64,000 nt of DNA, taken from assembly GCA_965198715.1 (NCBI GenBank), contig CBDAPV010000001.1, positions 2,108,001 through 2,172,000 of the forward strand. Reading direction: 5' to 3'. Positions 16,644-25,906 of this stretch are shown here, piece by piece. Numbering within the stretch: the first letter of the stretch is position 1; each line of letters opens with the position of its first letter. The notes under the pieces were generated by a model, which was not told where the DNA came from, did not search any database, and saw only the letters and a program-made list of their open reading frames with translations. The translations under genes and the position numbers were made by a program. This DNA comes from RH-AL1 sp965198715. Its GTDB lineage: Bacteria > Pseudomonadota > Alphaproteobacteria > Rhizobiales > Beijerinckiaceae.

Positions 16644-18257
16644 ATGCACCAGGATCATTACGACGTTATCGTCATCGGCAGCGGCCCGGGCGGCGCCACG
16701 GTGGCGCAGCGCCTGGCACCGACCGGCAAGCGAATCCTCATCCTCGAACGCGGCGACTACCTGAAGCGCGAGCAGCAGAACTGGGACACCGCCGCCGTCT
16801 TCAACCAGGGCCGCTACAAGGCCAAGGAGACTTGGTACGACGCCGACGGCAAGTCGTTCGCGCCGATGGTGCACTACGTCGTCGGCGGCAATTCCAAGGT
16901 CTATGGGGCGGCCCTGGTGCGGCCGCGCCGCGAGGATTTCGGCGTGCTGCGCCATCACGGCGGCGGCGTCTCGCCGGCCTGGCCGATCGATTACGACGAC
17001 CTCGACTCGTATTTCCTCGAGGCCGAGCGCCTCTACCACGTGCACGGAACGCGCGGCGAGGATCCGAGCGAGCCCAACTCCGAGGCGCCGTTTCCCTTCC
17101 CGCAGGTAGAGCACGAGCCGCGCCTCGCCGCGCTGCACGAGGTGCTGGCCAATCAAGGCTTGAAGCCGTTCCACCTGCCGCTCGGCATCCTGCTGGACCA
17201 GAAGCCGGGCACCGGCGCCGCCACGCCCCAGAGCCCGTGCATCCGCTGCGCTGCCTTCGACGGCTTCCCCTGCCTCACCAACGGCAAGGCGGATTCGCAG
17301 ATCATCAGCATTGATCCGATGATCCGTGGCCAGCGCAACGTCGAGCTCCTGACCGGCGCCTACGTGTCGAAGCTGGAGACGGACGCCTCGGGCCGCACCG
17401 TCACCGGCGTGCACGTCACCCGCGACGGCGCCGAGGAGCGCTACAGCGCTGATGTCGTGGTGGTGGCCTGCGGCGCGATCAACTCGGCGCTGCTGATGCT
17501 GCGTTCCGCCGGCGGTGTCCACGCCGACGGGCTCGCCAACGGCTCGGGCCACGTCGGGCGCAACTACATGCGTCACAACAATTCGGTGCTGATCGCGCTG
17601 ACGCGCGAGCGCAACGACACGATCTTCCAGAAGACGCTCGGCCTCGCCGACTTCTACTTCGGCAACGAGAGCTTCCCGCACCCGATGGGCTTCGTGCAGA
17701 TGTGCGGCAAGGTTCACGGCACGCACCTGCGCGGCGAGGTGCTGCCCTCCTGGCTCGAGTTCCTCTCCAACATGCCGTTCGAGGCGGTGGCCCACCACGC
17801 GCTCGACTTCTGGCTGTCGAGCGAGGACCTGCCGGATGCCGAGAACCGGGTGACACTTGAGCGCGACGGCAAGGTGAGGCTGGCGCTGACGCCTAACAAC
17901 CTCGAAGCGCACCGCCAGCTACGCGCCGCGACCAAGGCCGCGCTGCGCCCGCTCGCATCGCGCATGCTGTTCGTCCACAAGGACATCCCTATCGAAGGCG
18001 TGTCGCACCAAGCCGGCACCTTAAGGTTCGGCACAGACCCGCGTGCGTCGGTGCTCGACGTGAACTGCAAGGCGCACGAGCTCGACAACCTCTACGTCAC
18101 AGATGCCGGTTTCTTTCCTTCGGTCGGTGCGGTGAACCCGACCCTGACGATCATCGCCAACGCTCTCAGGGTCGCCGATCACCTCAAGGAGCGGCTTGGC
18201 GCCACGGAAGAGCGCGAGCTGGCCGCCGGGCCTCGAAGCCTGCTGCCGACCGGCTGA
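16644..18257 (+). CDS. GMC-family FAD oxidoreductase
   Basis: The 537-residue flavoenzyme opens with the dinucleotide fold DYDVIVIGSGPGGATVAQRL-like segment (residues 6-20 hold GSGPGG). A substrate domain containing the cysteine-bearing loop CIRCAAFDGFPCL (about 195-207) follows, and it ends with the GMC signature DAGFFPSVGAVNPTLTIIANALR, whose His/Asn region near the C-terminus is usually catalytic. The ATG at 16644 fits the fold start; an in-frame ATG at 16515 would add 43 unrelated residues. It probably oxidises an alcohol or sugar and passes electrons to quinone or cytochrome. The divergent DoxX gene may be a membrane partner. No signal peptide is evident. Confidence 0.9.
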   Translation: MHQDHYDVIVIGSGPGGATVAQRLAPTGKRILILERGDYLKREQQNWDTAAVFNQGRYKAKETWYDADGKSFAPMVHYVVGGNSKVYGAALVRPRREDFGVLRHHGGGVSPAWPIDYDDLDSYFLEAERLYHVHGTRGEDPSEPNSEAPFPFPQVEHEPRLAALHEVLANQGLKPFHLPLGILLDQKPGTGAATPQSPCIRCAAFDGFPCLTNGKADSQIISIDPMIRGQRNVELLTGAYVSKLETDASGRTVTGVHVTRDGAEERYSADVVVVACGAINSALLMLRSAGGVHADGLANGSGHVGRNYMRHNNSVLIALTRERNDTIFQKTLGLADFYFGNESFPHPMGFVQMCGKVHGTHLRGEVLPSWLEFLSNMPFEAVAHHALDFWLSSEDLPDAENRVTLERDGKVRLALTPNNLEAHRQLRAATKAALRPLASRMLFVHKDIPIEGVSHQAGTLRFGTDPRASVLDVNCKAHELDNLYVTDAGFFPSVGAVNPTLTIIANALRVADHLKERLGATEERELAAGPRSLLPTG

Positions 18258-18289
18258 GCGAACCTCTTTCGCAAGGTGCGATACGCTGT

Positions 18290-18670
18290 TCATCGATGCC
18301 GGCGGATTGTAAAGGTCATCCGTTTGCGGCCGCCGCCACCGTGCCGGACGGCATGTCCGCCCCGCCCGTGCCGGCCGCGCCGCGCCACGGCCTTTCCGGC
18401 ACCCTTCGGCCTGCCGGCGGCGGCCGCCGCCTCCTCGCTGCTGCCCTTGACGTCGCCCGGCCGCTCCGGTGCGAGATTTCCCGCCTTCGAGGGTGGGCCG
18501 AACTTGGCGAGGCACTGGTTGTAGGCGTCCGCCGCCGAGATCGTCTCGCAATCGGCGATCGTCGCCTGAGCGTGGGCAGCGGCGACGGACGCGAGGCCGA
18601 TCAACGCGGCGCCCACGAGGTGGACTGTGACGAGGCGCACGGTGGAGAGGCGCGAGGTCGATTCTGTCAC
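18290..18670 (-). CDS. Small exported protein of unknown function, coupled to pheT
   Basis: A GTG at 18670, four bases after the pheT stop, begins a 126-residue protein. It has a signal peptide (RLVTVHLVGAALIGLASVAAAHAQA) and a short mature domain ADCETISAADAYNQCLAKFGP with two cysteines that could pair. A Gly/Lys/Arg/His-rich basic tail follows. The domain pattern looks conserved-hypothetical, as seen in Rhizobiales, but I cannot name a family. Expression is presumably coupled to pheT. Confidence 0.65.
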   Translation of the reverse strand: MTESTSRLSTVRLVTVHLVGAALIGLASVAAAHAQATIADCETISAADAYNQCLAKFGPPSKAGNLAPERPGDVKGSSEEAAAAAGRPKGAGKAVARRGRHGRGGHAVRHGGGGRKRMTFTIRRHR

Positions 18671-18674
18671 GTCA

Positions 18675-21104
18675 TCATCCTCTGAGCACAGCACCAGTCT
18701 TGCGGACGACTTCGGCGACGATCTTCGCCGAGACAGCCTCGATCTCGGCGTCGGTGGGCGTCTTCTCGCGCGGCTGAAGCGTGGCGGCGATGGCCACGGA
18801 CTTCTTGCCCTCCGGTATGCCTTGACCGGCATAGACATCGAACACCGCAACCTTTGTGACCATCGTCCGATCGGCGGCTTGCGCTGCCTTGACGATGTCG
18901 CCGGCCTCGACGCCGGCGTCGATGATGAAGGCGAAGTCGCGGGTGAGCGGCATGAACTCGGGCAGGTCGAGGCGCGCCTTGGCCTTGTTGGCCTTGGATT
19001 TCGGCGCCGGTATGTCGTCGAGGATCATTTCGAAGCCGACAACGGGTCCGGCGACGTCCATCGCGGCGAGCACGCGCGGATGCAGCTCGCCGACGTGGGC
19101 AATGATCGTCTTGGGGCCGAAACGCAGCGTCATCGAGCGACCGGGGTGGTATGCCGCAGTAGCGCCGGCGACGACCTGGAGGCCGCCGGTCGGCACGCCG
19201 AGCGCGGCGAGCAGGGCCATGGCGTCGGCCTTGGCGTCGAACACGTCGGCGGCCGTTGCAGCGCCGGACCAGTGCCGCCCGGAGCCGCCGCGCCCGGCGG
19301 TGCCGGTGCGGATCGCCGCGGCGGCAATGCGCTGGTCGCGCTCGCCCAGCCCCAGGAAGATCTGTCCGACCTCGAACAGCGCGACGTCGCCATGGCCGCG
19401 CGCGGCGTTGCGGCCGGCGGCGGCGACGAGGCCGGGCAGCAGGCTCGGTCGCATGTCGGAGAGGTCGGACGCGATCGGGTTGGCGAGCGGCAGCGCCGGC
19501 CGCCCCCCGCCGAACAGCTCCGCCTCCCTGTGCGAGACGAAAGACCAGGTCACCGCCTCGATGAGGCCGGATGAGGCCAGCGCGCGTTTGGCCTGCCGGG
19601 TGCGGCGCTGAAGCGGCGTCAGGATGGCATGCGCCACGCCGTCACCCGCCGGCGGTAGCGGCCTGGGCTCGACACGGTCGACGCCGGCGATACGCACCAC
19701 CTCTTCGACGAGGTCGGCGGTGCCGGCGACGTCGGGGCGGTACGATGGCACCCGCACGAACAGCGTGTCGGCGCTGCCAGCGGCGCGCGCCAGCTCGAAG
19801 CCGAGGGCCTCAAGGATACTGGCGATCTCGGTCGGTTCCAGCGTCAGGCCGGTGAGGCGCGCCACCTCGCTCTCGGGGAAGGCGATGCGAACGTCCGGCT
19901 CCGGCACGGCGCCGGCCAGCGTCACGGCGGAGGCGCTGCCGCCGCAATGGGCGAGCACCATCGCCGTGGCGCGCTCCAGGCCGGGCAGGGTGCCGGCGGG
20001 GTCGATGCCGCGCTCGAAACGGTAGCGCGCGTCCGAGTTGATGCCGAGTTTGCGGCCGGTCGCGGCGATGTTGGAGGGCTGCCAAAGCGCCGACTCGATC
20101 AGCACTTCGGTCGTGCCGGCATCGCAGCCGGTCGCCGCACCGCCCATGATTCCGGCGATCGAGACCGGGCCGGTGTCGTCGGCGACAACCACCATGGTCT
20201 CGTCGAGTGCGTAGGTCCGGCCGTCCAGCGCCTCAAGGCTCTCGCCAAGGCGGGCGCGGCGCACGACGAGCCCGCCTCTCAGCTTGGCGGCGTCGAAGAC
20301 GTGGAGCGGCCTGGCCTGGTCGAAGGTCATGAAATTGGTGACGTCGACGAGCGCGTTGATCGGGCGCAAGCCGATCGCGCGAAGCCGTGCCTGCAGCCAG
20401 GCCGGGCTGTCGCCGTTGCCGACGTCGGAGACCTGTCGTAGCGCGAAGGCGGGCGCGAGAGCGGCATCCTCGCCGGGCAGGTCGAGCCGCACCGCGATAG
20501 GGCAGGGCTCGCCGGCCGCGACGGGCGCCAGCGGCGACGGCTTGATGGTACCGAGGCCGGCGGCGGCGAGGTCGCGGGCGATGCCGGCGACGCCCATGGC
20601 GTCGGGGCGGTTCGGCGTCAGGTTGATGTCGAGCACCGGATCGTCGAGCCCCGCCCAGCGGGCGTAGGGCTGCCCCACCGGCGCGTCCTCGGGCAGGTCG
20701 AGGATGCCGTCGTGGTCGTCGCTCAGCTCGAGCTCGGCGGCGGAGCACAGCATGCCGAAGGAGTCGACGCCGCGGATGTTGCCGGCGCCCAGCGTCATCT
20801 TCTTGCCGGGGATCCAGGTGCCCACCGGCGAGAACACCGATGTCATGCCGGTGCGGGCGTTGGGGGCGCCGCACACCACCTGCACCGGCGCGCCGCCGGC
20901 ATCGACGCTGCAGACGCGCAGCCGGTCGGCGTTGGGATGCGGCTTGGCCTCGATCACGGCGGCGATCGTGAAGCCGGCCAGCGCCGCGGCGGGATCGTGG
21001 ATGTGCTCGACCTCCAGCCCGATCCGCGTCAGGGTACCGGCGACCGTCTTGAGATCGGCCTGGGTGTCCAGGTGATCCTTCAGCCAGCTGAGCGTGAACT
21101 TCAT
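18675..21104 (-). CDS. pheT: Phenylalanine-tRNA ligase beta subunit
   Basis: PheT forms the alpha2-beta2 enzyme that charges tRNA-Phe. The 809-residue length is normal. Domains in order: an EMAP-like tRNA-binding domain (about 40-150), B3/B4 editing region (about 210-380), B5 (about 405-475), the core, and the C-terminal FDX-ACB domain (about 715-808, ending PTDAEIEAVSAKIVAEVVRKTGAVLRG). The start at 21104 gives MKFTLSWLKDHLDT, the standard N-terminus; the open frame running further upstream is non-homologous. The gene next door upstream is the divergent cdd, so pheS is not its neighbour as it normally would be. Confidence 0.97.
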   Translation of the reverse strand: MKFTLSWLKDHLDTQADLKTVAGTLTRIGLEVEHIHDPAAALAGFTIAAVIEAKPHPNADRLRVCSVDAGGAPVQVVCGAPNARTGMTSVFSPVGTWIPGKKMTLGAGNIRGVDSFGMLCSAAELELSDDHDGILDLPEDAPVGQPYARWAGLDDPVLDINLTPNRPDAMGVAGIARDLAAAGLGTIKPSPLAPVAAGEPCPIAVRLDLPGEDAALAPAFALRQVSDVGNGDSPAWLQARLRAIGLRPINALVDVTNFMTFDQARPLHVFDAAKLRGGLVVRRARLGESLEALDGRTYALDETMVVVADDTGPVSIAGIMGGAATGCDAGTTEVLIESALWQPSNIAATGRKLGINSDARYRFERGIDPAGTLPGLERATAMVLAHCGGSASAVTLAGAVPEPDVRIAFPESEVARLTGLTLEPTEIASILEALGFELARAAGSADTLFVRVPSYRPDVAGTADLVEEVVRIAGVDRVEPRPLPPAGDGVAHAILTPLQRRTRQAKRALASSGLIEAVTWSFVSHREAELFGGGRPALPLANPIASDLSDMRPSLLPGLVAAAGRNAARGHGDVALFEVGQIFLGLGERDQRIAAAAIRTGTAGRGGSGRHWSGAATAADVFDAKADAMALLAALGVPTGGLQVVAGATAAYHPGRSMTLRFGPKTIIAHVGELHPRVLAAMDVAGPVVGFEMILDDIPAPKSKANKAKARLDLPEFMPLTRDFAFIIDAGVEAGDIVKAAQAADRTMVTKVAVFDVYAGQGIPEGKKSVAIAATLQPREKTPTDAEIEAVSAKIVAEVVRKTGAVLRG

Positions 21105-21206
21105 GGATGTCCGCAGCGAGGGCGCCGACGGGACGGCGCGAGAGGCGGCCCTTCTAGGCAATCCATCTCGGCTTGACCAGCTTTCGACGCTCCGCACCAT
21201 CCGCCG

Positions 21207-21608
21207 GTGAGCGAAGACCTCCTCGCCGCCGCCGCGGCGGCCCGCGCCAACGCGCACGCGCCCTATTCCCACTTCGCCGTCGGTGCCGCGCTGCGCACCG
21301 CCTCGGGCCGGATCTTCGCCGGTTGCAACGTCGAGAACGCGTCCTACCCCGTCGGCACCTGCGCCGAGGCGGGCGCCTTGGCGGCCATGGTCGCCGCCGG
21401 CGAACGCCGCATCGTCGAGGTGTTGGTGCTGGGCGACATCGACCCGCCGCTGACGCCCTGCGGTGCCTGCCGCCAGCGCCTGGCCGAGTTCGGCGACCCG
21501 GACGTGCCGGTTCACGCCGCCGCGCCCGACGGGATCACGGCAACGCACCGTCTCGGGGACCTGTTGCCGTATGCCTTCGCGCTGGATGGTGCGTCCGGGT
21601 CACCTTGA
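21207..21608 (+). CDS. cdd: Cytidine deaminase
   Basis: Cdd converts cytidine and deoxycytidine to uridines in pyrimidine salvage. The 133-residue product has the zinc motifs TCAEAGA (Cys and catalytic Glu) and PCGACRQ, and the substrate loop NVENASYP. The start is a GTG at 21207. It is divergent from pheT with about 100 bp between, which must hold both promoters. Confidence 0.95.
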   Translation: MSEDLLAAAAAARANAHAPYSHFAVGAALRTASGRIFAGCNVENASYPVGTCAEAGALAAMVAAGERRIVEVLVLGDIDPPLTPCGACRQRLAEFGDPDVPVHAAAPDGITATHRLGDLLPYAFALDGASGSP

Positions 21609-21654
21609 ACGAAGCCTGAGTCCTGCCCCTCGATCTACGAGGAGGATCCTTCCA

Positions 21655-22087
21655 TCAAGGAAACAAAGCCTCGTGGCCCGTTGACGCGAACGGGTTGACG
21701 ACCGTCAAGCCACCCCAAGTGAAACCGCCCTGAAGGTCTTCGGAGAGAAGCAGTCGACAGCCGGCGCGCGAGGCTGAGGAGAGAACGATCGCGTCCCAAA
21801 TGCCGAGACCATGATCCCCCGCCTGGTCGGTCGCCGTCAGCAACACCTCGGCTGTCGTATCGATCGTTGAATAGGTGTCGCGCCAACCGAGAAGGGCGTC
21901 GCGGGCGTCGGCCTGCGACCTGCCTGCCTTGCGCACCAGGACGTTGAAGTTCACCGAGGACCTGGACGGGAATGAAAGTGTCCGATCCGGAAAGGCTGCG
22001 CACCAGGTCCAGGGCGAGATCGCGCTTCTCGGCGTCGTTGATGCCTTCCGCGTAAACAAGAACGTTGGTGTCGAGCGCGACCTTCAC
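21655..22087 (-). pseudogene. PIN-domain (VapC-like) toxin, broken by a frameshift
   Basis: The 5' part (GTG at 22087) encodes VKVALDTNVLVYAEG, the first PIN strand with its catalytic Asp, up to FIPVQVLGEL. The rest continues in a different frame from about 21950 as FNVLVRKAGRSQADAR and later WDAIVLSSASRAGC and LLLSEDLQGG, the remaining acidic PIN motifs. Joining ...VLGEL and FNVL... restores a normal PIN protein of about 140 residues, so one or two bases were gained or lost near 21952. The start overlaps the antitoxin stop (GTGA). Either the toxin is dead or the frameshift is a sequencing error. Confidence 0.8.
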
Positions 22088-22329
22088 GACTCGCGCTGGC
22101 AAAGGTCGTCGCGCGTCCAGCGTTCGACTTGGACGACAGGCTGGCGTTCGAGACGCGAGAGCAGCGCCGCGCGTGTGCTCGATGCAACGTCTTCCGGCTT
22201 GCCGACAGGACTGAGACGGGCGACAGGGCGTCCATGGCTTGTCACCACGTAGCTGTGGCCCTCGCGCACCCCGCGCAGGAGCAGGGAGAAGTTGCGGTTC
22301 GCGTCCGCTGCCGAAATGACCTCTTCCAT
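22084..22329 (-). CDS. Phd/YefM-type antitoxin
   Basis: This 81-residue protein begins EEVISAADANRNFSLLLRGVREGHSYVVTSHGRPVARLSP, the DNA-binding Phd/YefM fold. A C-terminal region of about 35 residues would bind and neutralise the toxin. It is the first gene of a module whose PIN toxin is frameshifted. A TATAAT-like -10 box lies just upstream on the minus strand (22341-22346). With the toxin broken, it may persist as an orphan antitoxin and DNA-binding protein. Confidence 0.85.
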   Translation of the reverse strand: MEEVISAADANRNFSLLLRGVREGHSYVVTSHGRPVARLSPVGKPEDVASSTRAALLSRLERQPVVQVERWTRDDLCQRES

Positions 22330-22340
22330 GCCGAACCCGG

Positions 22341-22346
22341 ATTATA
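22341..22346 (-). promoter_or_regulatory. Candidate -10 box of the toxin-antitoxin module
   Basis: TATAAT on the minus strand lies 12 bp upstream of the antitoxin ATG, and the local sequence is AT-richer than its surroundings. I could not find a convincing -35 hexamer at the usual distance, so the call rests on the -10 alone. Confidence 0.35.
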
Positions 22347-22483
22347 GTTACATCCTCTACATGAAGGTGAGGCCGTCAGTTCCGCAAGTTGCAATGCGCG
22401 TGCGGAAGCGACATCCGCCCACGAAAAAGCCGAGGCGCGAGGCCTCGGCTGCAAGGTGGTATCTTTGAAAAGGAAGAGGAGCT

Positions 22484-22771
22484 TTACGCCGCCTGCGCGA
22501 GGCGGACGGCGATGCCGGTGGCGCAGATGCGCTCGAGCTCGACGCCGGAGTCGTCGAGGCTTTCGACCGGCTCGACCTTGTAGTCGACGCCAATGATGGC
22601 GTCGGCGTCGACGTCCTCGGCGCGGCGGATCAGGTCCTGCAGGACGCGCTCGCGCCAATTATCGGAAACGGGAGTGTGGCCGACGGCGTGCCAACCGGTG
22701 GCCGCGCGGATCTTGCCGATATTGTAGAGGACGCGGGCGCCTTCGATGGCGTCTTTCTCGCTGACGAGCAT
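22484..22771 (-). CDS. YbjQ/UPF0145-like heavy-metal-binding-domain protein
   Basis: The 95-residue product starts MLVSEKDAIEGARVLYNIG and contains VLQDLIRRAEDVDADAIIGVDYKVEP followed by ICATGIAVRL. This matches the YbjQ (DUF74) pattern of a helix carrying Ala-rich repeats, an AI(I/V)GV strand and a closing GTAV strand. YbjQ proteins form beta-helical pentamers and have no firmly known role. The ATG at 22771 is preceded by a purine-rich GGGAGA stretch; a longer frame upstream adds non-homologous sequence. The assignment is moderately sure. Confidence 0.65.
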   Translation of the reverse strand: MLVSEKDAIEGARVLYNIGKIRAATGWHAVGHTPVSDNWRERVLQDLIRRAEDVDADAIIGVDYKVEPVESLDDSGVELERICATGIAVRLAQAA

Positions 22772-22916
22772 TCTTTTTCTCCCGGGCGCTTGGATGGGGG
22801 GTCGTCTGCGCCCGTGAAATGACTTTAGGCAGCCGAAACCGAACGAAAAATGACTGGCCCGCGCCACTCCGAGGAAAATGGTGCCTTGGTTAAGGAATTG
22901 CGCGGCTTTCGAGGGG

Positions 22917-24497
22917 TCAGTGGCGGAAATGTCGCGTGCCCGTCAGCACCATGGCCAAGCCGGCCTCGTCGGCGGCCTTGATCACGAGGTCGTCCCGAAT
23001 CGAGCCGCCGGGCTGGATCACGGCGGTGGCGCCGGCCTCGGCGGCGGCGAGCAGCCCGTCGGCGAAGGGGAAGAAGGCGTCCGAGGCGACGACGGAGCCC
23101 ACGGCGAAGCTCTCGGTCTCGCCGGCAACGATCGAGGCCTCGCGCGCCTTCCACGCCGCCATGCGGGACGAATCGACCCGGCTCATCTGCCCGGCGCCGA
23201 TCCCGACGGTGGCGCCGTCCCTCGCGTAGACGATCGCGTTCGATTTCACGTGCTTGGCGACGGCGAAGGCGAAACGCAGGTCGGCCAGCTCGGCCTCGCT
23301 CGGCGCGCGCTTGGTGACGACCTTCAGCTCCATGTCGGCAACGACGGCGTGGTCGCGGTCCTGCACGAGGAAGCCGCCCGCGACTGGCTTGAAGAGGGTG
23401 CCGGCGCCGCGCGGATCGGGCAGGCGGCCGGTGAGCAGCAGCCGCAAGTTCGGCTTGCCGGCGATGATCGCGACCGCCTCCGGGTCGGCCTCGGGCGCGA
23501 CGATGACCTCGGTGAAGATCTCGACGATGGCGGCGGCGGCGGCGGCGTCGAGCCGGCAGTTCAGCGCCACGATGCCGCCGAAAGCCGAGACCGGGTCGCA
23601 GCGCAACGCCAGCCCGTAGGCCTCGAGCGGGGTCGCGCCCTGCGCGACGCCGCAGGGGTTGGCGTGCTTGATGATGGCCACGGCCGGCCGGTCGCGGAAC
23701 TCGGCCACCAGCTCGATCGCGCCGTCGGCGTCGTTGACGTTGTTGTAGGAAAGCGGCTTGCCCTGGAGCTGCCTTGCCGTGGCGACACCCGGGCGGCCGT
23801 CGCCGCCGGCGTAGAAGGCGCCCTGCTGGTGCGGGTTCTCGCCGTAGCGCAGCGGCTGCAGCAGCTTGCCGCCGAAGGCGCGCCACTTGGGGGCGGGATC
23901 GCCCAACGCCTCGGCCATCCAGTTCGAGATGGCGGCATCGTAGACGGCGGTGCGGGCGAAGGCTTTCTGCGCCAGGCGCCGGCGAGTGTGGAGGTCGGTG
24001 CCGCCGTGGGCCAAGGCCTCGAGGATCGCGGGATAATCGTCGGGATCGACCACCACCGCGACGTCGCCGTGGTTCTTGGCGGCGCCGCGGATCATCGCCG
24101 GGCCGCCCACGTCGATGTTCTCGATCACCGTGGCGTCGTCGGCTCCCGCCGCGGCGGTGGCCTCGAAGGGGTAGAGGTTCACCACCAACAGGTCGATCGG
24201 CAGGATCGAGTGCGCCAGCATGGCGGCCTCGTGCTCCGGGCTCTCGCGGATGGCGAGAAGGCCGCCATGCACCTTGGGATGCAGCGTCTTGACCCGCCCA
24301 TCCATCATCTCGGGAAAGCCGGTGAGATCGGAGACCTCGGTCACGTTTAGGCCGGCCTCGGTCAGCGCGCGGTGGGTCCCACCGGTCGAGACCAGCGCCA
24401 CGCCGGCCTCGATGAGGCCGCGGGCCAGGGCCACGAGGCCGGTCTTGTCGGACACCGACAAGAGCGCGCGGCCGATGCGGCGACGATCAGAGGGCAT
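22917..24497 (-). CDS. purH: Bifunctional AICAR transformylase/IMP cyclohydrolase
   Basis: PurH performs the last two steps of de novo purine synthesis. The 526-residue length is usual. The N-terminal MGS-like cyclohydrolase domain shows LLSVSDKTGL, LVSTGGTHRAL and HPKVHGGLL. The transformylase part carries RYGENPHQQGAFY, KHANPCGVA and the C-terminal DAFFPFADG...IIQPGGSIRDD motifs. It lies 176 bp downstream of mtaB on the same strand. No purine riboswitch could be recognised upstream. Confidence 0.97.
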   Translation of the reverse strand: MPSDRRRIGRALLSVSDKTGLVALARGLIEAGVALVSTGGTHRALTEAGLNVTEVSDLTGFPEMMDGRVKTLHPKVHGGLLAIRESPEHEAAMLAHSILPIDLLVVNLYPFEATAAAGADDATVIENIDVGGPAMIRGAAKNHGDVAVVVDPDDYPAILEALAHGGTDLHTRRRLAQKAFARTAVYDAAISNWMAEALGDPAPKWRAFGGKLLQPLRYGENPHQQGAFYAGGDGRPGVATARQLQGKPLSYNNVNDADGAIELVAEFRDRPAVAIIKHANPCGVAQGATPLEAYGLALRCDPVSAFGGIVALNCRLDAAAAAAIVEIFTEVIVAPEADPEAVAIIAGKPNLRLLLTGRLPDPRGAGTLFKPVAGGFLVQDRDHAVVADMELKVVTKRAPSEAELADLRFAFAVAKHVKSNAIVYARDGATVGIGAGQMSRVDSSRMAAWKAREASIVAGETESFAVGSVVASDAFFPFADGLLAAAEAGATAVIQPGGSIRDDLVIKAADEAGLAMVLTGTRHFRH

Positions 24498-24673
24498 GCG
24501 ACACCATCCATCTCTCCGCGGCGCCGCAGGCGAGCCCGGAACCCATGACGACGCGGATGCCGGTTGAGCGGAGACGCGGCCGACGAATTGGAGAGTCCGT
24601 TGTCATGCGGCACGCGCTCTCGCTCCGCTCGCCCCGGAAAAACGGAGGCTGGGGCTCATAGCAAGGAGGTGTT

Positions 24674-25906
24674 TCAATCGACAGGACCGCCGTGGAGCTT
24701 GCGGCCGTCGTGGCCGGCGATGACGAAGGATGCCAGCGTGCCGGGCGAGACGCTGCCGGTCGCCACGGGCGTGAAATCGGAAGCGCGGCCGCTTCCGCCG
24801 CGCTCGGCCAGCACCTCGATCCTGCGCCCGACCTGGGCGCGCAGGTGCCGGCGCAGCGCCCGGTCGCCGAGCTCGCGCAGCCGCGCCGCGCGCTCCCGCG
24901 CCAACCCCGGGGCCACGGCCGGCATGCGCGCCGCCGGCGTGCCGGGCCGCGGCGAGAACGGGAAGACATGGAGGAAGGCCAAGCCGCAATCCTCAACGAG
25001 GGCGCGGGTGCGCGCGGCCATCGCCTCGTCCTCGGTGGGGAAGCCGGCGATGAGGTCGGCACCGAAACTCATGTCGGGCCTTAGCCGGCGCAGATCGGCG
25101 CACAACGCGACCGCCGCGGCGCGGGAGTGCCGGCGCTTCATGCGCTTCAGGATCATGTCGTCACCGCTCTGCAAGGAGAGATGGAGGTAGGGCATCAGCC
25201 GCGGCTCCTGCGCGAAGCAGGCGAGGAGTTCGGGGTCGATCTCGATGCAATCGACGGAGGAGAGCCGCAGCCGCTCCAGCTCCGGCACGCCGGCGAGGAT
25301 TGCGCGCACGAGCCGCCCGAGCTTCGGCGCGCCGGGTAGGTCGACCCCCCAGGAGGTGAGGTCGACCCCGGTCAGCACGATCTCGCGGAAGCCGACATCC
25401 CGCAGCCTCCGGGCCGAGGCCACCACCTCCGCGAGAGAGGCCGAACGCGAGGCGCCGCGTCCCAGTGGGATCGCGCAGAAGGTGCAGGAATGATCACAGC
25501 CGTTCTGGATGGCGAGGAAAGCGCGGGTATGGTCCTCGGTACCTTCCTCCAGCGGGCTGCGTACCGCCTTCGGCAACTCGCCCCGCCACGTGCCGGGCGC
25601 GGTCTTGGCGTCGTTGGCAACGACGAGGTCGACCTCCGGCATGGCGGCGAAGGCGTCGGGCTCCATGGCGGCGGCGCAGCCGGTGACCGCGATGGTGCGG
25701 CCGGGGTGCTCGCGGCGCGCGCGGCGCAACGCCTGCCGGGCTTGGCGCGCCGCCTCCGCAGTGACCCCGCAGGAGTTCACCACGACGAGGTCGCGGCGCC
25801 CGGCGGCGAGCGCGGCACGGCGCAGGGCCTCGCCCTCGACGAGGTTGAGCCGGCAGCCGAAGCTCTGCACCAGGATGCCGGCCGCCTCGGCGGCGGCGAG
25901 ACTCAC
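24674..25906 (-). CDS. mtaB: tRNA t6A37 methylthiotransferase MtaB
   Basis: MtaB adds a methylthio group to t6A37 of ANN-decoding tRNAs. The 410-residue enzyme has the N-terminal MTTase domain with three cluster cysteines (SFGCRLN, VNSCGVT, VTGCAA). A radical-SAM domain with CDHSCTFC (CxxxCxxC) and a C-terminal TRAM-like domain follow. The GTG at 25906 overlaps the dapF stop by four bases, so the two are coupled. The dapF-mtaB pair is typical of Alphaproteobacteria, where ftsY normally follows; here purH does. Confidence 0.93.
   Translation of the reverse strand: MSLAAAEAAGILVQSFGCRLNLVEGEALRRAALAAGRRDLVVVNSCGVTAEAARQARQALRRARREHPGRTIAVTGCAAAMEPDAFAAMPEVDLVVANDAKTAPGTWRGELPKAVRSPLEEGTEDHTRAFLAIQNGCDHSCTFCAIPLGRGASRSASLAEVVASARRLRDVGFREIVLTGVDLTSWGVDLPGAPKLGRLVRAILAGVPELERLRLSSVDCIEIDPELLACFAQEPRLMPYLHLSLQSGDDMILKRMKRRHSRAAAVALCADLRRLRPDMSFGADLIAGFPTEDEAMAARTRALVEDCGLAFLHVFPFSPRPGTPAARMPAVAPGLARERAARLRELGDRALRRHLRAQVGRRIEVLAERGGSGRASDFTPVATGSVSPGTLASFVIAGHDGRKLHGGPVD

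Noticed and set aside
21105..21548. A long upstream extension of the pheT frame
   Set aside because: The extension is Arg/Gly-rich, non-homologous, and runs opposite cdd; the known PheT N-terminus begins at 21104.
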